A program made the translations under genes and the position numbers. Positions 37,610 through 49,119 of a stretch of DNA of 64,000 nucleotides are shown here, piece after piece. Origin of the DNA: Hermatobates lingyangjiaoensis (Eukaryota > Arthropoda > Insecta > Hemiptera > Hermatobatidae). The stretch lies in the NCBI GenBank assembly GCA_026182355.1, contig JAPFBL010000084.1, positions 10,958,001 to 11,022,000 of the forward strand, read 5' to 3'. How positions within the stretch are numbered: position 1 is the stretch's first letter; each line of letters begins with the position of its first letter. A model generated the notes under the pieces. The model was not told the DNA's origin. It worked only from the letters and a program-made list of their open reading frames with translations, and searched no databases.

Positions 37610-38980
37610 CTAATTAAAGATTATTGAATAACAATTATTTAACAGTAATGAGAGACACGGCAACACTCTTATTCAGTATAGTTCATTTATTTGTTTTTCT
37701 CAAATTGAAGTTGAATTTGACTTAGTAGTGTTATGCAATGTTAAATACTATCCACATTGAATAAGCTGTTAGTAGTTTATAAATATTTCTGAAAATTAAA
37801 TTTTTGTATCATTACAAACCGTGTTACTGGTATGACCGGATACTTACGTCAGCGTCGGATAGCTTTGACAGTGTTGGACATGCTTATGCAATGTGATATT
37901 GTTAAGTAATATATATAAAGTTAAGTAATTATAAATTATATTTGTTATTATAAAATACAATTATACTACCAGTATTATTATATAATAATAAAAAAAGCTT
38001 TAAATGTAACTGATTAATTTAAACGGAAATCAATGCTATTATCGTATAACCTGTTGTTTGAAATTAGGAAATGTTTATAAGCATTTTAATTATTTTCTAT
38101 GTATTCTTTTTTTTAAATAAACAAATGAAATGTGGTCTTCATGAGCTGATGATGATAAACTAGATTATTTCTTTAAATGTCGCTTGATCATTATCATTTA
38201 TTTTGTATGCTTCCAAATACTTAGCGCCTTTCATTTCTTTTCTTTTAGTGTTGATATTTCATCTTATTTACATATTCTCTTTGTGTAAACAAAGTTAGCT
38301 GAGGTTGAACCAGAGATAGATTTGTTCTGCTGCCATGGATAGAATATCCTACTTTCATTTCATAGTTTTACTGAGTTATTTAACATTTTGTAACTAAAAA
38401 TAATATGTGACTATTCAAGTTATATTCTTGAAATTAAGTTTGCCTATTTTAAAGTTAATAGTAGTATGTATGGATCCAATATTTACTTCATAGCATTGTT
38501 CAAATAGGTAGGATTTTAAAAATATTAAGTTAGTGTTTTATAACTCACAACTCAAACACAAAAATTCGAGTCAATTTAGTAAAATTTTTGGCTAAAGCTC
38601 CAAAGACCCATTTAATATGAAACACATGAAAGTGGTGTTTTTATGAAGTAACAGTAATGACAATATTTATTGTGGCAAATACATTAAATAAAACTATTAT
38701 TTTTCATTAAAACGGCTGTTAAATTTATTAATTTAAAATCCGTCACGTTGAGTTTTATAGACTAGCTGTAAAATATGAATGGCCAGATTGAATTGCAAAA
38801 TTTCAGGATAAATATATCTGTATAATATTAAATAGAATAAAATTTTAACTGTTATCTGATAACTTACAAAATGGTTATATAATTTCTCTTTATCCTGCGC
38901 AATGTTTTTCGGTTTCTCATATACCGTATGATGTTATTGGCTGCTTACACTGACCACTGTGAGTGGAGATTCGAAACCAC
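37610..38980. other. Unassigned DNA, no gene seen
   Basis: AT-rich with no recognisable content. Confidence 0.45.
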
Positions 38981-39440
38981 CTAGACCAGTGTTTCCCAAA
39001 GTGGGCGGTACCGCCCCCCTAGGGGCGATGCTTTAATATCGGGGGGGGGGGGGGGGGGGCGGTAATGCAAAAAGGAGCGGGGATTCTATTTTCATAAATT
39101 GAAAATGTTCATGCAATATAATTTTGTAAATTTAAGTGAAAACACAACATGTAAACTTTTAGGAAACAGTTTCTTAAAATTATTTGTTTTGATAATTCAT
39201 TTTTATGTTAAAAGTATATTCTCACCTAAGTTTCTTTTATTGTGTATTCTTTTGCATAAATATGCTATGAAACAATACATCTATTGGATTCTAAATAAAT
39301 ATTCAATTAGTAATTATTTTAATTTAATTATTAAAATGTCACTCATTTGGTTATTTAGTCTAGGAATCTGATTATTATTCAAGGGTGTTGAGTTATAGGT
39401 TTATGGACCCAAGGGGGCGGTCACTCGAAAGAGTTTTTTA
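38979..39440. mobile_element. hAT-type MITE, second copy, right end missing
   Basis: It starts with the intact left terminus CAGTGTTTCCCAAAGTGGGC at 38987 and runs in parallel with the copy at 30690 (CATGCAATATAATTT, CATGTAAACTT and CTATGAAACAATACAT blocks). It reaches GGACCCAAGGGGGCGGTC and AAAGAGTTTTTT, where the expected inverted terminus GGGAAACACTG is absent. ACCTAGAC (38979-38986) would be the target site, but its partner is lost. It contains a run of 19 G (39041-39059) where the first copy has 6. The 90-codon frame at 39099-39371 lies inside and is not a gene. Confidence 0.88.
39041..39059 (+). repeat. Poly-G run, 19 nt
   Basis: An uninterrupted G tract inside the MITE, a likely slippage product and a strong G-quadruplex former. 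It is also a place where sequencing length error is plausible. Confidence 0.85.
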
Positions 39441-39444
39441 ATAA

Positions 39445-40365
39445 ATAAATTAAATTAAAGTATCTATTAATAACATATTTAAACAGTTTATTAATATATA
39501 ATATAGAAACGACCATTAAGGTTATGTACTAATAATCTAAATAATCGTTGAATATTCAAACTTGGCGTACAATTCAGTCACAATGTTCCAATTACTTTCC
39601 TAAAGATTAAATAATTTTAAAATTGTTTACACTATATTAAATTTTTTTTCAATCTATTTCCAAGAAATAGGTAAATCGTTGCTGCACGTTATTTTATTGA
39701 TTAATAACATACTTGCATTTATTTTTTTATTTTATAATTATAATAGAGTATTTCTATTTTAATTTAACAACAAAGAAAATTTTATTACCAACCTTTACAT
39801 ATACATAATTAGTTTTTATAGGTCAAAGGAATTACACTGTTGACAAGGTTGATCTCAGGGAGTCCTCAAACATTTTAGGAACGCCTATTGCATGAAACTA
39901 TAGATAGAATGCTATTAAAACTGGAAGAAGACACACTTATTTACGGATATTCCGTTCATTTATATTCATAGAAAACCATCAATTTTTATTATCTTTGATT
40001 TGAAATATTAAATCTTTAGTGTGCTCTTAAAATTACATTTGTATATTCATCTACACTCACTACTACCTTTAGTTCACAGCTTTCATGATGTAGCCATAAG
40101 AGGAAAAGTCAAGTTAACATGTAAATTTACATCTAATTTAATTTTGACTATTGAACTATTTCTTCTTCTGAAACAAAATTCACACAAGTTTATCGTGTGA
40201 ATTAATTAATAAATGATTTGGTATTTTCAAAAAACTACGCATTTCTTGTCCTAACTAAGGACGTTGGTTGGCAAGAACTGTGTAATGTTATTCAATGTTA
40301 TTTTAATGAAGTTTATGCAATAAAATATTGTGTAAACTTCATTATACAATATTTTTTATCTGAAG
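39445..40365. other. Unassigned DNA, no gene seen
   Basis: AT-rich with no recognisable content. Confidence 0.45.
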
Positions 40366-40369
40366 AATT

Positions 40370-41091
40370 TGGAAACGAGGCAGAGGTTCATATGTGTAAA
40401 AAGATGTTTATTTTAAATATCTATGAAGGATCAAAGATATATACATGTCTATGTATATCTATACGTATCTATGTATAAATATCTATGATCCTTCAAACCA
40501 TGTGTTCTAAACCGTGGAAACGGCAGACACTCTTTATGTTCCATCCATCCACATGATCAGAACTATAAGAAAAATATGAAAAACAAGTTTAGAGACTTCA
40601 AAGCATAAGAATTTTTCTAAAACATCGAATCAATTTCTTAAATGATTACTATACTTGACATATAGCTAGTAAAGTATAAAGTAAAACAGAAAAGAAGAAA
40701 CAAATAACAGATATAATATAGTGCAGGTGGCTAGAAGTCGAATTGTATTTTGGGTTTATTGAGATTTATAGTTAGCAGAAGACGGTTGTGTAAATAATAG
40801 ACGAGGGGAAGGGTTTTGCAGGTTTACTGGATCTTACTTCAACTCTATAAACATGGTCATCACTTCTTCCAACCCCTCTCAAAACCCCTAATTCCATACT
40901 TATACTTTCCTTTAATACTTTACGTCAAAAATACCCTATTTACGTCAAAGTCTCTCTTTCGTCCTGTTATTTGCTTTCATTTGTCTTTTTTTTTAGAGTG
41001 AATTGGATTGCAATAAATATTTCATATATAAAGCATTAGGAAATGACAGTGAGGCTCATGTATGTAAAAAAAGATGTTTATTTTGAATAAC
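40370..41091 (+). repeat. Diverged direct repeat pair, ~50 bp, 670 bp apart
   Basis: The first copy at 40370-40420 reads GGCAGAGGTTCATATGTG, then AAAAAGATGTTTATTTTAAA. The second at 41038-41091 reads GACAGTGAGGCTCATGTATG, then AAAAAGATGTTTATTTTGAA. Between them lie an imperfect hairpin (40423-40496) and a slightly GC-richer patch. The pair may delimit a decayed insertion. Confidence 0.5.
40423..40496. repeat. Imperfect long hairpin
   Basis: TATGAAGGATCAAAGATAT at the left pairs with ATATCTATGATCCTTCA at the right, with a ~28-nt TATCTATA-rich centre. Confidence 0.7.
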
Positions 41092-41608
41092 TTAAGCAAC
41101 TTTGAACCATTTTTTACAATTATTTTACATCGAATAAAATGACTTCGATAAACTTAGTCATTACTTTTGGTGAAAATATATGTATCTCATGATGACCTCC
41201 ATAATAAAATAATATATTTCATACATAGCCTTTTTCTAATTTCCATTTTTCTCTAGTTCCATTAGTCTTTTTTATACTGATGCTCGATGTAGTTCATCAT
41301 TATTTGTACAAAAAATAAATTGATAACTACAATACACAATTTGACACATAAACTCAATTGGACATAATAATTTTTAACGTGGTAATGTATTAGGTTGTGC
41401 TCTGTGATAATTAAGTAATAGGAGACACTTGTCTGGGGTAATGAAGCATATCTTATTTTGAGATTACTCTTGCATTGCCCTCCATGTACACCAGTCTTCC
41501 AACCATATTCTTCCACATTACCTGTACTATCACTCCGCTGCAAATTACTGTCAACGATTAAAATTTAAACAAGCATTAACGAATGAAATACTAAGTGAAC
41601 GTGTAATC

Positions 41609-42770
41609 ATGATTTCTCTAGATGTTCAATTTTTTTTTCCTAACTTAGCGATTGATTACCTATTGATTTAATAAATAAGCAATGCAATAAAATTAAACAA
41701 CATACTGCCATCTCAATACAGATATTTGTGTATAATCTTATTTGTGAAGCCTGACATTTTATATTTAATAGAGATATATATAAACAAAAGTTGAATTACT
41801 TATGGGCTCTCCAATAACACCGATTCTCGCTAATATAGTAATGGTTGAATTACTAAAGTATTGTAAAAGTGAGATAAGCACAATAGTAAAATTCATGAAA
41901 CCTTATGTCTATGATTTGTTTCTAATTATTGAAAAAAGAGAATTAGATAATGTTTTGAATGTATTTACTTCATATCATAATGAACTTAAATTTACATGTG
42001 AGATAGAAAAAGATGGCATTCTCCCGTTCCTCGATATAAAAGTTAAAACAGGAGAAAATGGTAATATTTTAACGATTGGTACACAGAACCTACCGGTGCT
42101 GGAAAAATACTGAATTGTAATTCTTCCCATCTTATAAATCAGAAATTAAATTGTGTAAGAATATGGTAAAAAAGTCATAGAAGTAAGTTCATCATGTTAC
42201 ATACATGAAAATAAAAAAAACGGTAAAAGAGTTACTACAGAAAAATAACTATCCAGGAAATTTGATTGAACGTTATTGGTCAAAATATTTGAAACAATAA
42301 CAAGAGCCACCCAGTGGCATAAATACTGACTTAGAAGTACAAGATAAGATTTTTAAATTTCCATATGTTGAAAGATTATAAAACAATTAAAGAAGTTCTA
42401 AAAGACACTTAACTAAAGTTTATTTAGCGCTTTATAGCAAAAGAAAAGTGAAACCTTTATTTTCAAATATAAAAGAGAAGATTCCAAAGGAATTACAAAG
42501 TAATGTTATATATGCAATAAAGTGCAAAGACTGTAACAAAGTTTATTATGAAAAAACCAGTCGTGTTGTTAAAGAAAGAACTTACCCGCACATATGTTCT
42601 ATATCAAAAAAGAAAATCAATGCTACTGCATTAGCAGGACATAATTTTGATTTTAGTGAAATAAAAATAATAGTCAAAGAAATAGATGAATAAAAAAGGA
42701 AAACTCTGGAAATGTTATATATTAGAAAGGACCAGTCATCCGCTAATTGTAGAAGTGACAATTCAAAATC
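41609..42770 (+). pseudogene. Penelope-like element: decayed reverse transcriptase and GIY-YIG endonuclease
   Basis: RT remnants come first: MISLDVQFFFPNLAIDYLLI at 41609 carries the motif-A aspartate, and after a frame break MGSPITPILANIVM (41802) is the conserved GSP-S-P-LAN motif. YVYDLFLI stands where a YVDD-type catalytic box is expected, so one aspartate is lost. Next come LPFLDIKVKTGENG and, in another frame, NDWYTEPTGAGKILN and CNSSHLINQK. After more stops, the C-terminal frame from 42448 has the GIY-YIG region: NVIYAIKCKDCNKVYYEKTS with the YIG tyrosine-isoleucine-glycine changed to YYE, the paired cysteines that PLE nucleases carry ahead of YIG, then ATALAGHNFDFSEIKI and LEMLYIRKDQ. 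At least four frameshifts or stops make it dead. The order RT then GIY-YIG is diagnostic of PLEs with an endonuclease. Confidence 0.9.
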
Positions 42771-42779
42771 TTTTATTAT

Positions 42780-43160
42780 GTATTATTTATGTATTTTTTT
42801 TTATGTATTATTTGGGTGTGATAAGTTAAACATAGTTGATCGTTGCAAGGTTGTTTCAGCGACTTTTGGTTTCAGTGAAATTTGGTTACCTTGCTTGTTT
42901 GCAGTTCAGTGTCACATGTTAATTCAAACTATACAGTTGTTGCTAAAATCGGCAAAGTGTTTTTTTTTTAAAAATCGCTAATGGTAATACTAGTTTTTTC
43001 TATTTCAAAATTGTATACTTCTATAAGTTCTCTCACTAACTTATTGTGAAAATTTCTATTGTATTTTCTTTCTTGTAACTTTTTGCGCTTTTTATGTATG
43101 TTTGATTTTTGAATGATTGTATTATATCTTATTATATCTCTGTATTATATCTCTGTTTTG
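42780..43160. other. Probable 3' untranslated part of the PLE
   Basis: T-rich sequence between the nuclease remnant and the 3' tail. There is no independent signal. Confidence 0.4.
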
Positions 43161-43163
43161 TAG

Positions 43164-43280
43164 GGCTATGAAAAAGGTATTAAATAAAAACCGAAACGCA
43201 ATGAGAGTCTAATCTGAACCTGAAAAACTGACCGAGTCCTGATAAAAATGTAATTTTGTTTCTACTTTACTGCCGATACT
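43164..43280 (+). mobile_element. Penelope-like 3' tail with CTATGA-stem-CCGAAAC motif
   Basis: GGCTATGAAAAAGGTATT, an A/T-rich loop, then AAAAACCGAAACGC resembles a decayed hammerhead-like stem, with GGT/ACC closing directly before GAAAC. It is followed by CTGAAAAACTGACCGAGTCC and TGCCGATACTTTTATCAATA, which run into a TA tract. The same sequences, inverted, occur at 48833-49112. Confidence 0.7.
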
Positions 43281-43340
43281 TTTATCAATATATATATATA
43301 TATATATCAAGAACATGTTATCAGGACTCGGTCAGTTTTT
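43223..43340. repeat. Perfect 23-bp inverted repeat around the TA tract
   Basis: The 23 nt at 43223-43245 (core CTGACCGAGTCCTGATAA) are exactly complementary to 43318-43340. The spacer holds the rest of the PLE tail and the TA tract (43288-43307). It is a head-to-head join of two PLE 3' ends, the second cut short by the GA microsatellite. Confidence 0.88.
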
Positions 43341-43353
43341 AATATAAACCGAA

Positions 43354-43415
<62 letters not shown>

Positions 43416-43422
43416 AGAGAGA
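43354..43422. repeat. (GA)n microsatellite
   Basis: About 68 bp of GA with one GGA interruption. Confidence 0.95.
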
Positions 43423-43429
43423 ATATCCT

Positions 43430-44330
43430 TCTAGTATCTCTCAATGCCATGGTGACAAAATATTATCATAATTCTTAGCAATCAATTTTGCAGTTTCTAG
43501 TAGTTATTATCGTACTCTCTGATTCGTTTATATATAAAACCATGTCTCCTTAACTCACTATTTTTTCACTCACTCATCCACTTTCAAAGTGGGTGACATT
43601 ATAGAACCTGGTCTTTAAATTTTCATAATTATACTATAATCTTCAAATTTTAAATAGCAGTCTTATAATATATAATAAAAAAGATTAATAAATAGATTGG
43701 GTGAAGCAAGAAAAGTACAATTAAAATTTGAAACTGATGAATATGTTGGGTGTGGAACAATGAGAGTTAACGTTATGAAAGTAGTTTTTGTCTGTTCTCT
43801 CACTGGCACTAAGTGTCTCAGGCTTCTAGATACCAGACCCCTACTCAACCAACCTCTCAGCTATAATCCCAAGAGAAAATCTCTTCTACTGTTAAATAAT
43901 TAGAAACGCAATTAATAATATTTTATAACTCTCTCAAGATTGTCTAAATTGCTTAATTGACGCAGAGATTAATACTTGATAAAGATCTGTAACATTTTGA
44001 TCCTATCTATTGAGTAATCTCTGAGACCTTGATTTAGAAAGAACAATAAAATAGCATCATGTTCTATATCCTCCTAGCCTCCACTTTAAAGTTAATCACT
44101 ATGTCCGCCTAACCATATCCTTGACCAACCACTCTTGCATAAATCCTCATAAATCATTTAGCATCAAAATCATTAATCAAAATATGTTATAGCAATGTTA
44201 TCAATTATGCTATTGATATCCTTTGGCGTTAGGATAATGGAGTCCTGGGTAAGTAATACTATTTTGATAAATCGAGCATATTTACTGAAAAATATGGAAG
44301 ATATGATTAATAACTTGTACTTCTGTGTTA
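43430..44330. other. Unassigned DNA, no gene seen
   Basis: Mixed composition around 43690-43880, where both strands have frames of about 60 codons. Neither has recognisable content. Confidence 0.4.
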
Positions 44331-44338
44331 TTAAACAG

Positions 44339-44560
44339 CGGGCCAGGTTAGCACAGTGTCAACATGTTCGCCCTATGACAGGTAGATTCAGGGTTCAATA
44401 CCCACTCTGACTCTCAATTTATTGATGTAAGTGCTGAATAAATTTGATCACGCCTTTCCTCTCAAAAAACGTTGAGCCGTTGATCCCGAGTAAATGTTTA
44501 GGACTCCCAATATAATTGGGTAATGTGGCTCGCCCATTACTAAAAATTGGTCCCAAATAA
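44339..44560 (+). mobile_element. tRNA-derived SINE, second copy
   Basis: A-box-like TTAGCACAGTGTC (44348-44360) and B-box-like GGGTTCAATACC (44391-44402), then ACTCTCAATTTATT, ACGTTGAGCCGTTGATCCCG and a GTAATGTGGCTCG block. The order matches the SINE at 11063, and the two copies are clearly diverged, so the family is old. The B-box here is closer to the polymerase III consensus than that of the first copy. Confidence 0.78.
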
Positions 44561-44864
44561 TAAATGAGTCGCAATTTCCGCCCCTAGAGCAGCACTAAAA
44601 GGTGAAAGCCTTATAAGTGTGGACTTCGGAAAGCAAAAATAATGTTTTTTAAACAAAAATTCATACATCAAATCTCTTGGTCAGCGCTTACTCCTATGGG
44701 GAGCATATATAAGGATACAATTTCGCTCCCTCAGTTAAACGGTTAACTCTCGTAGAGAGTAGTGAATACGGTGCTAATCCCTCTCTAAAAATTTACCTTT
44801 TAAGTAATTTTATTTTTTAAAGAAGTAAAAATGTTCGATCCTTTTTAATATATATATATAACAT

Positions 44865-45005
44865 ATGATTTCACAATAAACACGTGAAAAAACAATCAAT
44901 GTTCAAACCACAATATGAAATGAAAAAAAAAAGACTAAGATCTTTCAACTATAATAAGTGGTCTTCGTCAGAGTCAAAACCCAACTAAAACACAAGAAGT
45001 AGAAA
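44865..45005 (-). mobile_element. Penelope-like 3' tail with CTGACGA...GAAAG motif
   Basis: On the minus strand: AGTTGGGTTTTGACT, CTGACGA (44965-44971, a CUGANGA core), an 18-nt segment, then GAAAGATCTTAGTC, a T-run and an end near a TA tract at 44850. CTGACGA-GAAAG is a common PLE terminal layout and matches a hammerhead core order, but stem II has largely lost its pairing. The tail belongs to the coding remnant at 45230-45900 and is repeated at 50634-50772. Confidence 0.7.
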
Positions 45006-45229
45006 CATCATGGTAAGGTGTTGAGAAGAGTAGGAGAGAAGAGAGGAAAGCGTGTAAAGTGCAGGAAAGGACAATAGTCTAGGGAGAGATGTTTGGGTAA
45101 AAAAAGGAGTACAGTAAGAAAAAAAGTAGAAAACTTCCGCTAGCTAGTCAAACTTGAAGAAACGGTTACTAATGTTTATAGTATTTGATCTATTAAATTT
45201 AATTACAGAGGATTTGATCATATTTCTTA

Positions 45230-45900
45230 GCAATACCGATTTTTCATAGGTAATAATTTAGCTCCGGTCCAATGAATATGATGATTTTCATTATTTATGT
45301 GCAAGAATAGGGTGCTACTTTTTTTCTGTCCACTGACGTTGTATTGGTGTTGTATTTAAAGATTTACTAGTTTGACCAATATAACTTTTATGGCAATTCT
45401 TGCATAGAATTTTATAAATACCGGGCTTCAGGTCCCTAGGAGATTTTTTTATTAACATATTTCCTACGTTTTATGATAAAAAAGAAACTATATTGAAATC
45501 AAAATTATGCGCAAGCCTAGGAAGAGGGTTCAATGAGTCATGATAGGATAAAACTATAGAATTTGACAATGAACGGGGCTCTGTTGAAATGTTAGAGATA
45601 GTATTTTTAGCACCATTTAACGCTAAGTCGATATAAGAGGAAGGATATTTTAATGATAGGGCAATTGACCTAATGTTATTCATCTCATCATTAAGAAATT
45701 CAGGGGAGCTCACTCTTAACGCCCTCAAAGACATTTTTCTAAATACAGAAATTTTGATATTTCTTGGATGGGAAGAATGAAAATGGACATACGAAAGTAC
45801 ATTAGTAGGTCTTCTATGTACACGAAAACGTAACCCTATGGTAACCTATGGATCAGGACATCTAAGTAAGTTGCCCACCTTGAGCCGGTTAGTAGAATGA
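45230..45900 (-). pseudogene. Penelope-like element: RT C-terminus and GIY-YIG nuclease, decayed
   Basis: On the minus strand, from about 45838, the frame has FRVHRRPTNVLSYVHFHSSH, then PRNIKISVFRKMSLRALRVS and SPEFLNDEMNNI. This is the region after the RT core that in PLEs reads R-K-PT...HP...K. After a stop and frameshift comes KSPRDLKPGIYKILCKNC followed by HKSYIGQTSKSL, in which GIY, the CxxC pair and YIG are all intact. Another frame then has HINNENHHIHWTGAKLL. The RT core lies beyond 45900 and is not recognisable. A lone FPFLDASF peptide near 46680 might be a scrap of it. Confidence 0.88.
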
Positions 45901-45999
45901 CGCGAGACGTCATCGATGGTCTAATAAACTTCTAAAACTCTAAAATAAAAACTTTAAGATTTTTTATCAAAAACAGTCCATACCATAGTTTAATGAAGA

Positions 46000-47735
46000 T
46001 TAAATTCATGAGTGCAAAATAACTGGAGGTAAGCTACCAAATTATTTACATCCCACTTACAATGAAAAAGCAAGTTTGAAAATATTCAGTTTCTTTGTCT
46101 TTTTATTTATTTTATTAATATATAATATTATTTCAAAACCAGCCCTTAAACAATTTGAAACTTGCAGAAATATTTTAATAAAAACTATGTGTTTAGCATA
46201 GTCGGTAAGGTTACTTGTTTCAGCTACTTGGTTAGAATTCATTAACTTTAGGCTGTGCTGTTTAAATTTGATATAACTTTTAATAAAATAAAGAAGTGGC
46301 ATTTCTAGGGCAGTAAAGTCTAGAATAAAACTCACAAGTGCTTGTTAACAGACAAACGAAATTATAAATTCTATCATTCTCTGAAAAATATTTCGAATAA
46401 CATACTGGTTTCTGCAAAAAGTGTAGTAGTATTTTTTTTTTCAGAATAACAACTCCAGAAAAGATAATTATGGAAGAGATGTAATTTACAAATGGTTTAA
46501 ATAACATGAAAGATAGAAAATTAGAACATACAGTTTACATGAAGAAATCATAATAACACTTAAACAGGTTTAAAAAAAATCTTTCAAATAGTCTATGGGA
46601 TCCAATGGAATATGACCTCTGATTAGTAAGATTATTTGAATGCCCATCCTCCAAAAAAACTAGCGTCTAAAAAAGGAAATAGAATATGAGTGGTCTCAGG
46701 TACAGAGTGGAATAGACCCTCAATTACGATATTATTGGAATTGTTACAAAGAGAGGTCAGAAACAAGGGACGCAGGTGGAGTCCGTCAATAGAGGCCTCC
46801 ATCATTTCGCGCTTCTACTAAATTGCTTACGTTCCTAACTCGACTCTTATTCTCACTTGTTCGACTCAAAAAGAACAAACCATCCTTGTAAATTCACAAC
46901 TAGCTACATTCTTATGACTACAAAAAAAAACTGAGTTACATATAAAACAACATCATATTAAATTTTTGAATATAAAAACAAGAACTTAATTATTGCCTTA
47001 GTTCATTACTGATCTTTGTTCTCAGCAGAAACAAAGATCTCTTGGCGCTTTATGATTTCTCATATATCAATTTCTCATAACTGTAAATCACACCAATATT
47101 TAACTTCTACAATAATAAAGTAATGATTGACATAATTACTTTATATAACATGATATTGGTAATTTCCAAGGTGTTAAAATTTTTTTTAAGTCAGCTACAG
47201 TAATGCCTCAATTATTTCGTGTTCATTTTGTCTGGATTGTAAATGATTATGGTCCCTGATCCTGGCTTTTAAAAGCTTATATCAATTTTTATTCAACAGA
47301 TACTATGCAATATGATACTATTTTTAGGAAAATTAACCATTTTTAAAAAAAGGATCATGCAAATTTTCTATAAAAAGTTTTAAGCAGCCTAAGCAAGTGG
47401 AAAATAATAAGAGAAGCTATTAAAGGCTAAATAAGAAATGTGGTTCAGCCTGTATAAATATTTGCCAAATTTAAAGAAGTCGTTTTGAAAATATATTTTC
47501 AGTAGGCCAGAATGTATCTCAAAGTTAGTTAACATATTAAAATGACACATAATGTTTTTGAAAAAAGTAAACCAATAGTTTTCTATCAAAAACAATATAA
47601 ATGGACGGAAAATATTCTTTAGTGATTCAAATAAAATAGCCTAAAAATTAGCCAAAAGATTGGAACTATGGATTTAGTTAATATTTCATACAGAATGAAA
47701 TATCTTTTGAACATTTTTTTCTCGTCTAAGAGTGT
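46000..47735. other. Unassigned DNA; possible further PLE scraps at 46600-46790
   Basis: The minus strand at 46600-46790 has NNIVIEGLFHSVPETT and FPFLDASF, reminiscent of the PLE LPFLD box but isolated. The remainder is AT-rich and featureless. Confidence 0.3.
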
Positions 47736-47739
47736 TAAG

Positions 47740-48240
47740 CAAGAATAACTGAAGTGTGGAGTTGGGGTTGATGCTAGGAAGGTGTCGGTCGACCAACAGT
47801 CTTGGTGACCTGCTGGCGCAGGTACAATACTTCATTTAATTGATTTAACAAACCCTTTCGTGGTAAATTGCCCACAATGGTTAGTGCCATTCTTTGATGT
47901 GTAAAACCACAAAGGGTTGCACAGTGGTAACCCTTTATTCAATCACTTAAGCTAGTCGGATGTGATTTCTTTTGATCGCTCGTGGCGATAGGACGGAGGG
48001 AGGTCCCGGGAGGCGTGGGCCTACCCTGGGAGGTCCTTTCACTTCCCCACTTTCCTTTGTCCTTATAGTGCCTGTTTTCTCGCCTCTTTCATCACTGAAA
48101 GCTCCTGCTCATTTAAACTGACTCCACTCCTTAGTGCATGCTTATAATCTGAGAATGTTGATTCAACAATGATTCTACCTGGACAGAGGTCTATTTTATG
48201 AAGACAAAGGTTACTAGGGTCTGTTTCAATAAACGACATG
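47740..48240. promoter_or_regulatory. GC-richer island, candidate exon, repeat or regulatory element
   Basis: One of the longest GC-richer patches. GGTGTCGGTCGACCAACAGT and GGTGACCTGCTGGCGCAGGT come first, then a region with the near-repeat AACCCTTTCGTGG/AACCCTTTATTC. GGAGGGAGGTCCCGGGAGGC and GGGCCTACCCTGGGAGGTCC follow. The last is a palindrome-rich G/C block. No frame or repeat family is recognised. Confidence 0.28.
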
Positions 48241-48757
48241 TCATTTAGAACGGTCTTTTTTATATCATACCCTCTTCACCGTCTCAGAATTGAATTATTT
48301 ATTTCTAAAAGTTCCATATATTAATTTATATTGACCTAATAGTTTATATTGCTCCTCTGATTAACTTTTGACCATACACTAACCAAACCACTCATAAGTA
48401 GTAAAAAGTTAAATACATATATTTTTAGTGCAAAATTAGAATATTGATAAACAATCTTACCTGTTGTACTGGTGTTGGAGTTGTTTGACCCGTTTTAGAC
48501 GTTGTCCACCTTCAAAACTAAACTTGTCTGAAGATTGCGTGAATTTTAGGTTAACCATATATTCACTGAAGCCTTATATATATTTTATTTCATATTAATA
48601 TTTCATACCTTTTATATTAATTTTATTCAGCAGTTTCCTTAGTTTCTTTTACTGTTCTCTCGGTCATTTTTACATCTGTTTAGTAGTCTTTTAATTTTTC
48701 TTAGTGGTTCAAATAAAAGAACCGTTTGATGTTTATTTCATTTTTTTATTAAATTAT

Positions 48758-48761
<4 letters not shown>

Positions 48762-48811
<50 letters not shown>

Positions 48812-48822
48812 AAATATACAAA
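48762..48822. repeat. (TA)n microsatellite
   Basis: A long TA tract with TTTA interruptions abutting the PLE fragment to its right. Confidence 0.92.
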
Positions 48823-48832
48823 ACTATAGTTT

Positions 48833-49112
48833 ATCGGGACTCGGTCAGTTCTTCAGGTTTAAGTTAAACTATCATTGCCAACGTTTCGGTTTTTATTTAA
48901 AACTTTTTTCATAGGCAGAAGTTCCCATATTTATTTTCCCAAATTATATAAATATTGATAAAAGTATCAACCGTGGAATAGAACAAAACTATAGTTTATC
49001 GAGACTCGGTTAGTTCTCCCATATTTATTTTCCCAAATTATATAAATATTGATAAAAGAATCGACCGTGGAATAGAAACAAAACTATAGTTTATCGGGAC
49101 TTGGTCAGTTCT
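48833..49112 (-). mobile_element. Penelope-like 3' tail fragments, rearranged tandem dimer
   Basis: On the minus strand it contains GCCTATGAAAAAAGTTTT, then AAAACCGAAACGTTGGCAA (a hammerhead-like arrangement), then CCTGAAGAACTGACCGAGTC. A ~95-bp segment is duplicated in tandem (48922-49016, 49017-49112), each copy ending in the GACTCGGT(T/C)AGTTC word on the plus strand. All of these sequences match the tail at 43164-43280. Confidence 0.78.
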
Positions 49113-49119
49113 GAAGTTT

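Noticed and set aside
39099..39371. 90-codon frame in the second MITE
   Set aside because: The corresponding stretch of the first MITE copy is also AT-driven and not open in a conserved way. hAT MITEs do not code.
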